From assembly GCA_024138025.1 (NCBI GenBank), contig JAMXBD010002777.1, forward strand, positions 1 to 64,000: a DNA stretch of 64,000 nt. Direction: 5' to 3'. Position numbers and translations under genes: made by a program. The notes under the pieces are model-generated. The model searched no databases. It saw only the letters and a program-made list of their open reading frames with translations, and was not told where the DNA came from. Shown here piece after piece: positions 35,985 through 48,790 of this stretch. How positions within the stretch are numbered: the first letter of the stretch is position 1; the number at the start of each line of letters is the position of its first letter. Source of the stretch: Combretum micranthum (taxonomy: Eukaryota; Streptophyta; Magnoliopsida; Myrtales; Combretaceae).

Positions 35985-37756
35985 CAGCAACTTCACTTTT
36001 TTCTTCAAATGATAGAAATTCTTTTCATTAAAATAAAATGATCTCAAGAAATCAAGAAATTATTTTTCTAAATATAGAAATTACTTTCAAAAAGTGTTGG
36101 AAGCTAAGTTTAGGAAATAAAAATCATTCCTTAGGAATTTAAGGAGATTAAGAAAATAAAATTTAGGAAAAGAAAAGAAATACTCATTATAAATAACTTA
36201 AGATATTTTCAAAGCAAATGAATATTTCAAAAGTTCTCAAGTTTCAAAATCTTTAAAGACTTTACTTTTTTATAATTTGAGACGACTTCAAACTTCACAT
36301 TTGTTATGAGTCAATAAATATATGAATAAACCTTCTAAAAGTTTTTGTAAGCTCTTATATTACCTATCTCTTCAAATGAGCTTTGGATAAAAAAAGGAAA
36401 ACAAGTTTACAAAAATTCGTGGTGAATCTGTCTGCCACTTTTTAAGAACCCAAATGACTTAGTTTGATGCAAATAAATTTAGAAATAGATATATCTTTTC
36501 GAATAGGTAGAAAACAGTATATTATATGCTAAATTCCGAGTTAAATGAGCAAGTTATAGCCATTTTAAGTTGGAATTTCCTCTTATACGATTTTACCGTG
36601 ATTTTAAGAAAAGTTTAGAATCTTCAAGAAAAGAAACTTCATGAAAGACTCATTTTGGGTATTTCATCTTGTTTAGGCAGAAAAGGACCCCATATCACTT
36701 TTCCGGAGGATTACTTCGATTAGGATCTACCGACATGGAGTGAGTTAATTCTTGACTTAAGTTACATTTCCTTGTTTTGTGCTTGTAAGTAGTAGCACTA
36801 GCAATTAAGAAAAAGATAAAATGAATAATTTTTATGTGACTTGGAATTATGATTGATATAATACAAGAATTTCGAAAGATGGTTTGATAAATAAATTGTG
36901 ATTCTTGTATTGATATGATGAAAATTGCGTTGATCGCCTTCAACTTGAACTAAACATTTTTGGTTAAATTTTTATTGAAATCAATTCATGCATATCATAC
37001 TTATGGGTCACATTTGTTTCACTACTATTCTTCGTGTGGGGAAACGAGGAAATGGTAGTGGTGGCTAATAGGAGCCGGAAAGTCTACAGGGGCAAGCAGG
37101 AGCCAGTAAATCTGCAAATATTGATGGTCGAATGGGCCTGTAACCTTCCAACCCTCGACATGGAGGGCGTAAAATCCATACCACACTTGATTTCTGGTTA
37201 ATCATGTGTATTTTGTTTGTTCATATGATTAGTGCATTCTCATATGCTTGATTAAATACTTGTTTGAATTATGAAAATGTCTTATAGATGGAATTATCTC
37301 ACTAAGCCAGTTTTGCTTATACCCTTATAGCTTTTTGTTACAGTACGATTACCTTTGGTTGGCCCCAAGGAGCCTCGTATGCCAGGTACGAGTTTAAGAT
37401 ACTATGAGTTTTTGGGAGAAGCTTTATGTATTTAAGTTTTGAATATAGGCTTCCAGGAAAATCTCTATAGTAGGCTTATATTATAATTGTTATTATTTTG
37501 GAAAGACTTCTAAAGCGGGGGAATGCCCCTAAGATGATGTAAGGATATTATTATGAAAATCTTATGTTTATTTATATAAGTTCTTGCTTACTTTTATTAT
37601 CTACTTAAATATAATACTCCTATGAGTCTCATATTATCTTGGAAGCACGCCTTGCATGTAAAATCAAAGCTCTTGCATGACTAAGGTTGTCGTTCATTAG
37701 CTTTAATATTATATGCGGTGGACTACCACGTTTAGGGTACCTTCCGGGGCATGACA
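35985..37756 (+). repeat. Family-C central LTR, segment 3 of 3
   Basis: The last part of the LTR, ending GGGGCATGACA eight bases before a perfect primer-binding site. It carries the LTR-wide block near 36530-36575. Confidence 0.85.
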
Positions 37757-37764
37757 GTTTAAGT

Positions 37765-37776
37765 TGGTATCAGAGC
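37765..37776 (+). other. Primer-binding site (tRNA-iMet), Element 2
   Basis: TGGTATCAGAGC lies eight bases after the LTR end. It shows that the central family-C LTR also served as a 5' LTR. Confidence 0.9.
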
Positions 37777-37899
37777 TCAAGTTTTAGATAAAAGATAGTA
37801 GAAATAGACTTTAAGTTAGATAGTAAGAAGTTAGAACCTCAGTTTAAGATCTGATCCTCTTCTTGTTCTATTTTGATAGCTAACCTTCCTCGAAGTTAA

Positions 37900-38967
37900 G
37901 GAAAAATCCCGACATTTCCTTAAGGACCCAGATAAGACCTTTGTGAACTACCGTCTTAGGTTGAGAGTCCTATGTGAAGAGTTTGCATTAGTTGGAAGAC
38001 CCAGAACCAGCTAAGAAATGTTTAAGTTATGGAGGAAAGGTTTGAAACATTCTTTATGGAGAAACTTGCCCAAAGAACTACGATTCGATGCCGCAAGCAG
38101 ACAAAGGTGGAGTGACATAGAGGTCATACACGTGGTAGAAAGAATGATGGTTTTTATGTATAGAGAAACCATGCTACAAGAGATGACCTTCATCTTAAAG
38201 ACGGAAGGAACCCAACAGGACCCAGACTTCCGAACTTGGAACAAGTTAGGACCCTTTATATCTATGCACATGATGAGCTGGTGGATCACACCGATTGGTT
38301 AAAGGCGGACGCGGAAGAACGATTCTACTGGTACGCCGCCTACAGACGTATTGTCCCCATGCCATCAGAATGTAGCATCCAACCAAACGCCATTGGAATG
38401 TAGTTGGAAGTAATCCTAGACGAAGATTTCATCATGGAAGATGCCCAAAGGAATGAAGGAAATGGAGAGACAAAAGATGATCCTGAAGAAGACCCCACCG
38501 AAAACCTAGAACCTGAGGAAAATCCGTCCGCAACTCCGTAGGAACATAGTCCCCTGATTCCCAGTCCGGTTACCCCGCGAAGGTTGAGTCAGGACTTTCT
38601 CATGAAGACAGTAGCAAGAAATAACCCGGTGATGATTTCCGACTCAGAGGAAGAAGGAAGGAGAGATGACCAACAATGGAGGAATGCTTTTGATCCAAGT
38701 GGATTTTTGAGAAGCCGATCTCAAACCCCTACCATAGCAATGGCACCTGAAGGAGGCGATCAAGAAGAACAAGAGACAACAGACGACACCACTTAAGGAG
38801 AAAGGACTTCCATGCATGAAGAAGTATGGCCGTCTCAAGCAGAAATCACCTCAAGGTATAAGGGAAAAAGGATGTCCGTGAGCCAATATTTATGATAGTT
38901 TGTCAAGAAGCATAGAGGATCCACTAGTCGAAGCATGAACCCAACACCATCCAGAGAGGAAGATTGA
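37900..38967 (+). pseudogene. Extra ORF upstream of gag, Element 2 (unrecognised protein)
   Basis: A diverged homologue of the extra ORF in Elements 3 and 4. In order: Y-R-L-R-L-R, E-M-F-K-L-W-R-K-G-L, E-R-M-M-V, E-M-T-F-I-L-K-T-E-G, D-P-D-F-R-T-W, N-A-I-G-M, an acidic region with E-D-P-T-E-N, S-D-S-E-E-E, and a basic end K-G-K-R-M-S-V-S-Q-Y-L near 38867-38896. Open frames cover 38018-38302 and 38584-38796. Stops near 38012 and 38401, one after D-D-T-T near 38795 and one after Y-L break it. It has no zinc knuckle, gag motif or protease motif, so it is separate from gag. Function unknown. Confidence 0.65.
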
Positions 38968-39283
38968 AGAAGGAAGAAGTGAAGGAAGATAAGCACAATC
39001 CAACAAGTCCAACCAAGCCTTTTTCTAGGATAGGCATTTCTTTGTTATAATGCATGAATGTTCTTACTTTTAATGTTGTGTTTTAAATATTTCCTATTTT
39101 GAACAATTATCTTTTGATGAGAATGGTTCCAACTTTCTCAAAATATGTAAGGGTTATCACCCTCTTTTGTTTCAATGCAAGGTATTCTATGTTTGATTTT
39201 ATGATTTTTAGATTTGATTGCCTTTAATATTTTCTATGCAAAATTCAATATTTCTGATCTCTTTCCAAAGATTTAAGAAGTCC
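38968..39283 (+). other. Spacer between extra ORF and gag, Element 2
   Basis: AT-rich non-coding sequence in the same position as the 0.5 kb spacers of Elements 3 and 4. Nothing recognised in it. Confidence 0.55.
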
Positions 39284-39750
39284 AAAACTAGAATAATTAA
39301 TAGACGAGGTAGGAGAGGTAGAAGACGTGAACGACGCGCCTCTAATAATGTTCCAGCTGAACTAGAAAAATCCCCCATCAGGACAACAAGCAGCACCACC
39401 AAATCCCCCACAAAACCAACAAGGTGATGTTTGGGCTGTAATTAATCAACTAGCTGGTCTAGTCAACAACTTCATGTAGCATGCACACAACATGCCACCT
39501 CCAGCTGCCAATGCATCAGAAGCAACAATTAAGGCACCTGCACCATCAGAAGCTGAGTCTCAAACTGTTCCTTTACCAGCATCACCGCTGCCTCGACCTT
39601 ACCAAAGTTCCCTACCATACTTCATCAAGAGCAATAGATATTTTCATGGGAGTTTTGGAAAGCCAGATGAAGCGGAGGACTGGCTAGCTCAGATTAAGAG
39701 ATCGTTTACCGCATATGAAGTACCCCATCATCTTCGCTTGGATTATGGCA
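39284..39750 (+). pseudogene. gag: gag, N-terminal half (Element 2)
   Basis: It encodes the Gln/Pro/Ala-rich N-terminus and the start of the capsid, with F-I-K-S-N-R-Y-F, E-A-E-D-W-L-A-Q-I and R-S-F-T-A-Y-E residues (frame 39492-39776). Two frames are used and a stop follows N-N-F-M near 39477. The gene ends abruptly at about 39750, where reversed family-C LTR sequence is joined, so the capsid C-terminus, knuckles and all of pol are missing. Confidence 0.75.
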
Positions 39751-40078
39751 CAAATAAATGTGACTCACAAATATGATATGCATGAATTGTTTTCAATATA
39801 TGGTTATTCCATTATTGTCGGGTTCAAGTTAAAGGTGATCAAAACAATATTCATCAGATCATTGCAAGAAAACATAAATTACTTATGAATTCCTCTTTTG
39901 ATATTCTTAGTTTTTATTCAATCAATCATGAATCCAAATCACACAACATTTGTTCATTTATCTTTTTTCCTATTTTCTAGTACTACTACTTACAAGCACA
40001 AACAAGGAAATATAACTAGTAAGGGATTAACTCACTCCATGACGATCGCTCCTAGTCGAAGTAATCGGTTGGGAATGC
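39750..40078 (-). repeat. Inverted family-C LTR fragment, left part
   Basis: Reverse complement of family-C LTR sequence near 36690-37013, joined directly to the broken gag. It probably continues after Element 4 at 58131, although about 1 kb of LTR sequence is missing between the two parts. Confidence 0.75.
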
Positions 40079-40699
40079 TGTCACGCCCCATAGGGTATCC
40101 TAAACGTAACAGCCCGCCACATACTATAAAAGACTCTCAAATTTCTATCCGAGACTTTCGGGAGTCTTGTATAGATGTAAAGCGTCCCTTTACGACAATA
40201 GAATACTCAATCAATGGAGTTAAGAAGTCTAATGTGGCATTCATTAGCCATAGATAATAAACCAAAACACGTATATATACTTTACAAAATCTAAGGGGCA
40301 TTCCCCGCAAAATAATATCAAGTCCATTACAGTCATCCAGAGTCTTAGTTTCCAACGGAAGTCTAAACAAAAGCAAAGTAAACTTTATAGGAAACTCCTA
40401 TCTCCGTACCTGAGCTGAGGCTTGCCTCGGCCTAAGCCAAATAAACTGTGCTTCAACAAATAAAAGCTATGGGGGCGTAAGCTAACTAGCTTAGTAAGTA
40501 AGAACTTCCATATCACAATTAATACAACTCATTCAAACAAGTGATTATTCACGCAAATGTATGCATCAGACAAATGAGTTTAACAAACATATGACTAGCC
40601 GAAAATCATATGTGGATGCACTTGCGCCCTCCATCCCGAGTTAGTAGATTAACGAATCCTGCGGTATGACGCCGTTTAAGCTCACGGTCAACTGAACAA

Positions 40700-40853
40700 T
40701 AATTCGTTTTATGGATCACGATTAACCAATATATTCGTTTTATGGATCACGATTAACCAACACATTCGTTTTATGGATCACGATTAACCAACACATTCGT
40801 TTTATGGATCACGATTAACCAACACATTCGTTTTATGGATCACGAAAAACCAA
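40700..40853 (-). repeat. 31-bp tandem repeat in Element 4 3' LTR
   Basis: About five units, against about four in the partner LTR at 55318, so copy number changed after insertion. Confidence 0.85.
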
Positions 40854-42758
40854 CCAATGCTAATGCTCCATCCCCATTGTGATATGAATGAGTCCAATTA
40901 TAATTGAAGTCAAATATACATTAATTCCGTTCTTTTAGGTGATCAACAATTATCCGCAGACAACCCATATAAAATGCTAGCTAATCAATCAATAGCTTAA
41001 GACCCGATTTCGATATTTCTTAAGTTCCATTTCACACATCAACAGCAGACAATATAATTCCCATATACCCCATCATACATTTCCACTTTTATCTTTGCCT
41101 ACACCACTAGTGCCACTAACAATACAATCACAAACATTAATTGAGAGTGGAAGTAATACTCACTCGGCCATTGGACGCCGGTCTTTTTAGTAGTAATAGT
41201 CGGGAGGTAAGGAGTCGTCTTTCTCGGGATCACCTACCACATAAGAATAATCCTAATTAGATTCTCACCATTTAACTAATCCAAGCTAAGCATCTTAACT
41301 AGATGAATTCGGAATTCTCGCTATTTGCGGAAGCTCCGACTTAAAACAGCCATAACTTGGTCATTTTAACTCAGAATTTCGCAAATTTTATATCGATCTC
41401 TATCTACTTCGAAAGATCTATCTATTTATAGTATTATTTTCAAGTTTTGAAGAAATTAAGTTCACGGAACAGTAGGATCAGATCTGTTCCATAAATTCTC
41501 CGATTCCGAAAAATTGTTTTGCATTTGATAAAAATGTTCCTAGTTGATGATTCATATATAGATGGTATATGAATGAGTTCCTAATTTGAATGTCATGTAA
41601 TGAACTCAATATATGCATGGTCTTGATGATCTTTGATGATGGACTCTTAGGATCTCTTAATTATTAAGAATTTCCTTAATGACTACTTATAGAAAGCTAT
41701 TATTTCCAACCTCACATTCCCTAGGGTTTTCATAATTTTCTTCTTGAAATTTGCTTGTTATCCAACTAAAAATAAGTTCTCAATATCTATACTTATTATG
41801 ACCTTCATTTATGCATAAAAATCCACATTTTTCATTGGGTAACTATGTTTTTGAACAAGCTACTTATAAAAATCCGAATTTTGTAAATTTCATTTCCTTG
41901 CATTTTCTTTGTGAGAAAACTTGTTTAAGGCATCAAAATTGAAGCTTCATTATATCTATTATCTAAGGACTCCATTTGACTCATAAAACATCCAATTTAA
42001 ACTTAAATACTAGGTGTTCATGTAGGCATGATTCTAAATTACGAATTTAACTATCAATCCATATATCATTATTTTTCATTATAACTCCACTACTTGTCTT
42101 ACATTTTTCTCATGCCTAAACTCATCTAAACTCATGAAAATCATTCCTTAATGGCATGTATTACATATACTTTCCATTTTCTATGAAAAATATGTGTTTT
42201 AAAGTGGTTTAGGTGGTCTTTATGATAGGGTTCTAAATTCATCCGAATTTCCAACAAATCATTTCTAACAAAACCTTTTCTTTTTCAATTTTCTTGCCTT
42301 CTATACATGAAGATCTACTATCTAACATGTATATACATAAACAAGGTTACATTTTTATGATCATCAATGCATGAAAATTAAAATAACCTTATGAATACAA
42401 ATGTAGATGAAGATGTGAGTGTTTAAACACTAGATCTACTAAATATAATGCATGAATCATAAGTTTCATGGCATGAACATAATTATATATGCAAGATCTC
42501 TGCTTTACATGCATGAACAAGGTAATATTTCAACAAAAACTCATTTAAACACTAGATCCATATCTTGTGATGGCTTGATATTCTTGCTCAAGTGTTTTCA
42601 TGTCCCTAGCATATGCTCATTGGGCCTAAATGGGAAAACACACAAGAAATAGCTTTGCCATTGCAAGATTTAGGAAGAACAAAGCTTAAAATCAACCTAC
42701 CAATAGAGATTAGAAGGGAAAAGAAGAGGATTTGAGTTGAATGTGTGAGACTGAGAGA

Positions 42759-42773
42759 GGGGGGGGGGGGGGG
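42759..42773 (-). repeat. G15 homopolymer in family-B LTR leader
   Basis: Same position as the G35 run at 19539 and the G20 run at 57315. Confidence 0.85.
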
Positions 42774-43557
42774 TGGGTTGCGGCACAAAGAGGAGAGAAT
42801 GAGAGGGTTTTCTCTTTGAAAAAAATTTTGACAAGTGAAAATGAGGAGAGAGAGAGAGAGAAAGGTGTTTATATATGCTAATTTAGCGTTTGTTAATGAA
42901 TAAAAAAAATAGCAAAAACAAATCAAATGAGAAGGGGAAAAGAGGGAGGGGCGCCGACCATATGGCGGGGGGGGAGTGTGTGTGTGTGTGAAATTGATAT
43001 TTTGTAATTTAAGTAATTAAAATGTAATAATATTTAAGAGACAAAATTCTTGGGAAAGAAAATTGAAATGAGTAGTTGTAAGGATGTAAGAATAGGGATG
43101 GGTAGTGTGTAGTGAAGATTGTACTTGTGAAAGTAGACCAGACATCTACTTTACCGGTTGTTATGAAAACAGGGGAAAAGGCTATAACTGTAATTTTTAT
43201 AGCCCGGAAAATTATAAAATTGATATTTTTGGAATTCTTATAAAATTACGGTTCTAACGAATATTCCAGAATATTTTTTTGAGTTCGTGGCCCCAGGGCA
43301 CGCTTTTCCGTAATTGAGCTCGGGAAGGCCCGAAATTGAAAAATTCTCGAATTTAAAACTTTCAATGGTCTAAAATATACTTTAGAATGATAGTTCATAT
43401 TCATTTACTTTATAAAACTTCTTTTATTATGAAACCGAAGGAAAGCCGGATTTAGGGTTCCTAAGCTCCTCTCACTAGACTTAAACTGAACCGGATTAGG
43501 GTTTTCGCTTTTCAACTCCCGGGGTTTTCTTAATTACTGAGATTACCAGGGTTTGCA

Positions 43558-43570
43558 ACCTCCCCACCTT
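43558..43570 (-). other. Polypurine tract, Element 4
   Basis: On the - strand AAGGTGGGGAGGT lies directly before the LTR start (TGCAAACCC, changed from TGTAAACCC). It primes plus-strand DNA. Confidence 0.8.
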
Positions 43571-45008
43571 AAATAAGGTTTTATCCTCAAAACGGAATTG
43601 ACGTACCTTGTTCTTCAAATAACTCGGGGTACTTCCTCCGGATCTCATCTTCAGCTTCCCAGGTTGCTTCTTCAAAGGCATGATTCCTCCATAACACTTT
43701 AACATAGTGAATGTCCTTGTTCCGTAGCCTTTGGGTTTTCTTATCCAATATCTTCACTGGGTGTTCTTCATATGTCAGGTTTTCTTTCAGCTAAATCGGT
43801 TCCAATTCCAGGATCCTTTTCGGGTCGGCAACATACTTTCTCAACACTAACACATGGAATACGTTGTGGATCCCAGACAAATTTGGTGGCAAGGCTAGCC
43901 GATATGCCAGATCTCCGACTCTTTCCAAGATTTCAAAAGGTTCAATGTATCTCGGGCTTAACTTCCCTTGTATACGCATCCTCTTAATACTTTTAATCGG
44001 GTTTATCTTTAGGTACACATGATCACCCACCTTAAATTCGAGTTCTCTTCTTTTCAGTTATGCCCAACTCTTTTGCCTGTCCTGAGCCTCTTTCATTTTC
44101 CACTGGATTATCCTCACCTTATCGGCGGCTTCTTGTACTAATTCCGGCCCAATAGCTACCTTTTCCACTTCATCCCAAAACAAAGGGGATCTACAGCGCC
44201 GTCCATACAGAGCTTCATAAGGCGGCATCTGAATAGTTGAGTGATAGCTGTTATTGTAAGCAAACTCAATTAAATGTACATGACTATCCCAACTCCCTTT
44301 GAATTCCAAAGCATACGCTCTCAACATGTCTTCCAAGGTTTGGATCGTCCGCTCAGACTGTCCATCGGTCTGAGGGTGATAAGCCGTACTAAAATGCAAC
44401 TTAGTGCCCAAACTTTTTTGCAGGCTTGTCCAAAACTTGGAAAAAATCTTGGGTCTCTATCTGAAATAATCCTTGCAGGTATGCCATGTAGCCGTACAAT
44501 CTCCCGGATGTAGATTTTGGCTAATTTTTCCATCGAATAAGTCATATTTATGGGTAAGAAGTGTGCCGACTTGGTTAACCGATCCACTATTACCCATACC
44601 GCATCACAACCAGAAGGAGTCTTGGGAAAACCACACACAAAATCCATAGATATCTGATCCCACTTCCACTCAGGAAAGGGTAAAGGCTTCTGCAATCCAC
44701 CCGGTCTTTGGTGCTCTACCTTCACCTGTTGGCAAATCGGACATTTAGCGGCTTTTCAGATCTTGGTACATCTTGGTACCTCCCGGATGTACGGTATATC
44801 CGGAGTTGTGAGCTTCACTCATTATTTCCTTCCTCAACTCCTCGTCCTCTAGTACACACAAGCTTTCTTTCATTCGGATCACATCTTCATCATCTATTGC
44901 AAAATCAAGGTACTTTCCTACTTGGGTTTCCCTTTTGATCTTTTGTATTACTTCGTCATACCTTTGAGCTTCTTTGATCCTTTCTATTAGGGTCGGTTCC
45001 AGTACCAG
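43571..45008 (-). pseudogene. pol: pol: integrase and chromodomain, Element 4
   Basis: On the - strand: a damaged H-H-C-C zinc-binding domain (44726-45008), the rve core with V-D-R-L, S-D-R-D-P and Q-S-E-R (44058-44725), the GPY-like region (43791-44030) and a chromodomain (about 43590-43790). The chromodomain reads E-E-H-P-V-K-I-L, V-K-V-L-W-R-N-H and E-E-A-T-W-E-A-E, then a stop near 43605. Compared with Element 3, about 51 bases are missing from the zinc-binding domain near 44746, and a frameshift splits the core near 44440. The upstream end is cut by the mosaic LTR. Confidence 0.9.
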
Positions 45009-45820
45009 TGTAAGCCTTGGAAAATTTTAACAAATAATTCTAAAGATGAACTTAGGAAATAAAACCCTGAAAGTCACTCTGAGTTAAAACCGAACTTCGA
45101 CAAGTCCCAAATTCCAAACAAATCCAGAAATTCTGAATTGAGAGAAAAATAAGAAACCTCAGAAATAAAATAGCAACCCAATATACTTCCATTCTAAAAC
45201 CTCTAGGTACGACAAATTTTATATTTAACTCCGACTTATAAATTGGATAAAATATAGCCTTAAAACAAATTGTTAAGGAGTGAATAGTGATTGACTTCGG
45301 GAATAAAACTCAATCCAAAAGAATTCCGAGAACGTGGTAAGATATTTGATACTTATGAAAGTCGATCTTAAAATAAATCTCACTAATCAGATATGTCATA
45401 TAAGTATAGAATATCGGTTTCCATAATGGAAATAGTGTAAACCGGAAAGCCAACAGGGAAACCTGAGTCCCCAAAGTTCCCAAGAAACTCCGTAACCTAG
45501 ATCCGGCAATCTCATATTCTTACACCAAGGAGTGGGAATAAGGGGAAAAGGTGTAATCGGTTCGTATTAAGTCTAGGGTGCTCTGGAAAGATGAGATTAA
45601 CGAATTTTCGATCTATTCCAATCCAATCAGGTACCGACTTCGAAAAGCGCGCCCTGAGATCCGCAATATTAAAAATATGTTATTAATGCCGCTAGACTCA
45701 TGTTTTATAATGATTTTTAAGATATTAGTTTTATAAGTTTTCAATAGCTAGAAATTCATGATTTTTACAAATTTATTTGTATCTCTTACCACGGTAATTA
45801 GTGAGTCTTCCAGTATGATT

Positions 45821-45907
45821 TATTATTATTATTATTATTATTTATTATTATTATTATTATTTTATTATATTATTATATTTTATTATTATTATTATTATTA
45901 TTATTAT
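45821..45907 (+). repeat. (TTA)n microsatellite at the mosaic LTR junction
   Basis: About 87 bp of TTA repeats with a few interruptions, lying between the family-D-like and family-B-like halves. Confidence 0.95.
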
Positions 45908-46607
45908 GTATAACCTAGTTCTTCTAGTGACCGGATAGTGAACGGACAAAGTTCGGAAACTGGAGGACGGAACCCTATATCGGTCTGGCTCAAGCTTAGT
46001 AAGAGGAGTTTAGAAACCCTAGATCCGGCTTTCCTTCGAGTGCATAACAAAAGAAGTTTTATAAAGTGAATGAATATACATTATCATTCTAAAGTATATT
46101 TTATACCTCTGAAAGTTTTAAATTCGGGAATTTTTCAATTCCGGGCTTTCCCGAGCTCAATTACGGAAAGCGTGCCCCGGCCACGGATTCAGAAAAATGT
46201 TCCAGAATATTCATTAGAACCGTAATTTTATGAGGATTCCAAAAATATCAATTTTAAAATTTTCTGAGCTATAAAAATTACAGTTGTAGCTTTTCCCATG
46301 TTTTTGTTACAGCTGGTAAAGTAATGTCTTGTCTACTATTCACAAGTACAACCTACACTACACACTACCCATACCCTATTCTTACATCCTTACAACTCCT
46401 CATTAAAATTTTCTTTTCCAAGAAATTTTGTTTTCTAATTAAATAATACAATTATTACATTTTATTACACAAAATACAAATTTTCAAATTTCAACACACA
46501 CACACACACAACCCCTCCCCCTTTGGCCGGCGCCCCACTCCCCATTTCCCCCTCAATTTTTCCTTATTTTCACTCATTTTATTTAACTAAAACCCTAATC
46601 CAACTAA

Positions 46608-46614
46608 TATATAA
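46608..46614 (+). promoter_or_regulatory. TATA box of the mosaic LTR
   Basis: TATATAA lies ahead of a CT-rich leader, as in the family-B LTRs. Confidence 0.5.
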
Positions 46615-48619
46615 GCACATATTCTCTCTCTCTCTTCATTTTTCACTTGTTCAAACTTTGCAAGGTTGAAAACCCTCTCTTCTTTTCCCATTATTGCCAT
46701 GACCCACCTCCCCTCCTCACACTCACACACACAAACTCATTTCCTCTTCATTTCATCTTCAAATCCTTCTTTAGGTGATGATTCTAAACCTTATTCCTAT
46801 CTTTTCTTGTAATGGCAAAGCTATTCATGTGTGTTTTTCACATTTAATCCCAATGAGCATATGCTAGGGATATGAAAACACTTGTACAAGAATATCAAGC
46901 CATCACAAGAAGTAGATCTAGAGTTTAAAGGAGTTTTTGTTGAAATATCATGATGTTCATGCATGTAAAGTAGGAATCTTGCATAGATCTTTATGTTCAT
47001 GCCATAAAACTCATGATTCATGCATTATATTTAGTAGATCTAGTGTTTGGACATTCACATCTTCATCTACAATTATGTTCATATGGTTATTTTGATTTTC
47101 ATGCATTGATGATCATAAAAATGTAGCCTTGTTTATGTATAGATAGGTTAGATGGTAGATCTACATGAATAGAAGACTAGAAACTTGAAAAGGAAAGTAT
47201 TTGGTTAGAAATGCTTAGATAAAAATTCGGATGATTTTGGAACCCTACCTTAAACACCACCTAAACCACTTTAAAACTCATGTTTTGCATAAAAAATGGA
47301 AGGTATATGTAATAGATGCCCTTAAGGAATGATTTTCATAAGTTTAGATGAGTTTAGGCATGTGAAAAATGTAAAACAAGTAGTGGAGTTAGAATGAAAA
47401 ATATTGAGATAGTGATTAGGAGTCAAATTCGTATTTTAGGATGATGCCTACATGAACACCTAATATTTAAGTTTAAATTGGATGTTTTATGAGTTAAATG
47501 AAGTCTTTAGATAATAGATACATTGGAGCTTCAATTTGTGATGCATTACACAAGTTTTCTCATAAAGAAAATGCAAGAAAAGGAAATTACAAAATTCGGA
47601 TTTTTACAAGTAGCCTGTTTAAAAACATGTTTACCAAATGAAAAATGTGGATTTTTATGCATAAATGAAGGTCATGATTAATATAGACTTTGAGGACTTA
47701 TTTTTATTTAGATAACAATTAAATTTCAAGAATAAAATCATAGAAACCCTAGGGAATGTAAAGTTGGGAAGAGTAGCTTTTTAGAAATAACCTTTATGGA
47801 ATTTTATAATAATTAGGAGTTCATAAGCGTTCATCATCAAAAAATCATCAAGACCATGCATATATTGAGCTCATTACATGACATTCATGTTAGGAATTCA
47901 TTCCTATACCATCTATACATGAATCATCAACTAAGAACATTTTTATCAAAAGCGAAACAATTTTTCGGAATCGGGAAAGTGACAGAACAGATCTGATCCT
48001 ACTGTTCCATGACCTTAATGTTTTCAAAACTTGAAAATAATACTATAAATAGATAGATCTTTTGAATTAGATAAAGATCGATATAAAATTTGCTAAATTC
48101 CTAGTTAAAATGACCGAGTTATGGCCGTTTTAAGTTGGAACTTCCGCAAATAGCGAGAATTCCGATTTTGTGTAGTTTAGATACATAGTTTGAATTAGTT
48201 TAGTGATGAAATTCTTATTAAGCTATTCTTATTTGGTAGGTGAACCCGAACACGACGATACCGTATCATCCGACCACCATTGCTAAGAGACCGGCGTACC
48301 ATGGCCGAGTAAGTTTCTCTTCCGTTTTCAATTATTGCTTATGATTGTAATGATAGCCGCACTAGTTGCTAGGTAAAGATAAAAAGAATGATTATGCATG
48401 ATGGGGTTAGTTGGGAGTGATGATTGTCTTTTTTTGATATGCGGAATTGAATTTAAGAAATATCGAAACCGGGTGATAAGTTGTTGTTTGTATAGAAGAG
48501 TTAGAATTGATTGTCTGCGAACATTGCTTGGCCACATAAAAGAATTGGATTAATCTATTATCAGACCTCAATTAAAATTGAACTCATTCATATCACGACG
48601 GGGATGGAGCATTAACATT

Positions 48620-48790
48620 TTGGTTTTTTCGTGATCCATAAAACGAATATATGTTGGTTAATCGTGATCTATAAAACAACTATTTGTTGGTTAATCGTGA
48701 TCCATAAAATGACTATTTGTTAGTTAATCGTGATCCATAAAACGACTATATGTTGGTTAATCATGATCCATAAAACGAAACGTTGTTCAG
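48620..48790 (+). repeat. 31-bp tandem repeat in the mosaic LTR
   Basis: About five diverged units, showing that the body of this LTR is family-B derived. Confidence 0.8.

Larger units (their letters stand above)
40079..43557 (-). repeat. Element 4, 3' LTR
   Basis: A 3,479-bp family-B LTR, TGTCACGCCCC to TTTGCA. It lacks the palindromic element: the empty target lies near 42693-42708. It carries five 31-bp repeats and a G15 run. Confidence 0.9.

Noticed and set aside
40700..40853. Regular 31-bp repeats as a CRISPR array
   Set aside because: The units are directly adjacent without unique spacers, and the sequence is within an LTR of a eukaryotic retrotransposon.
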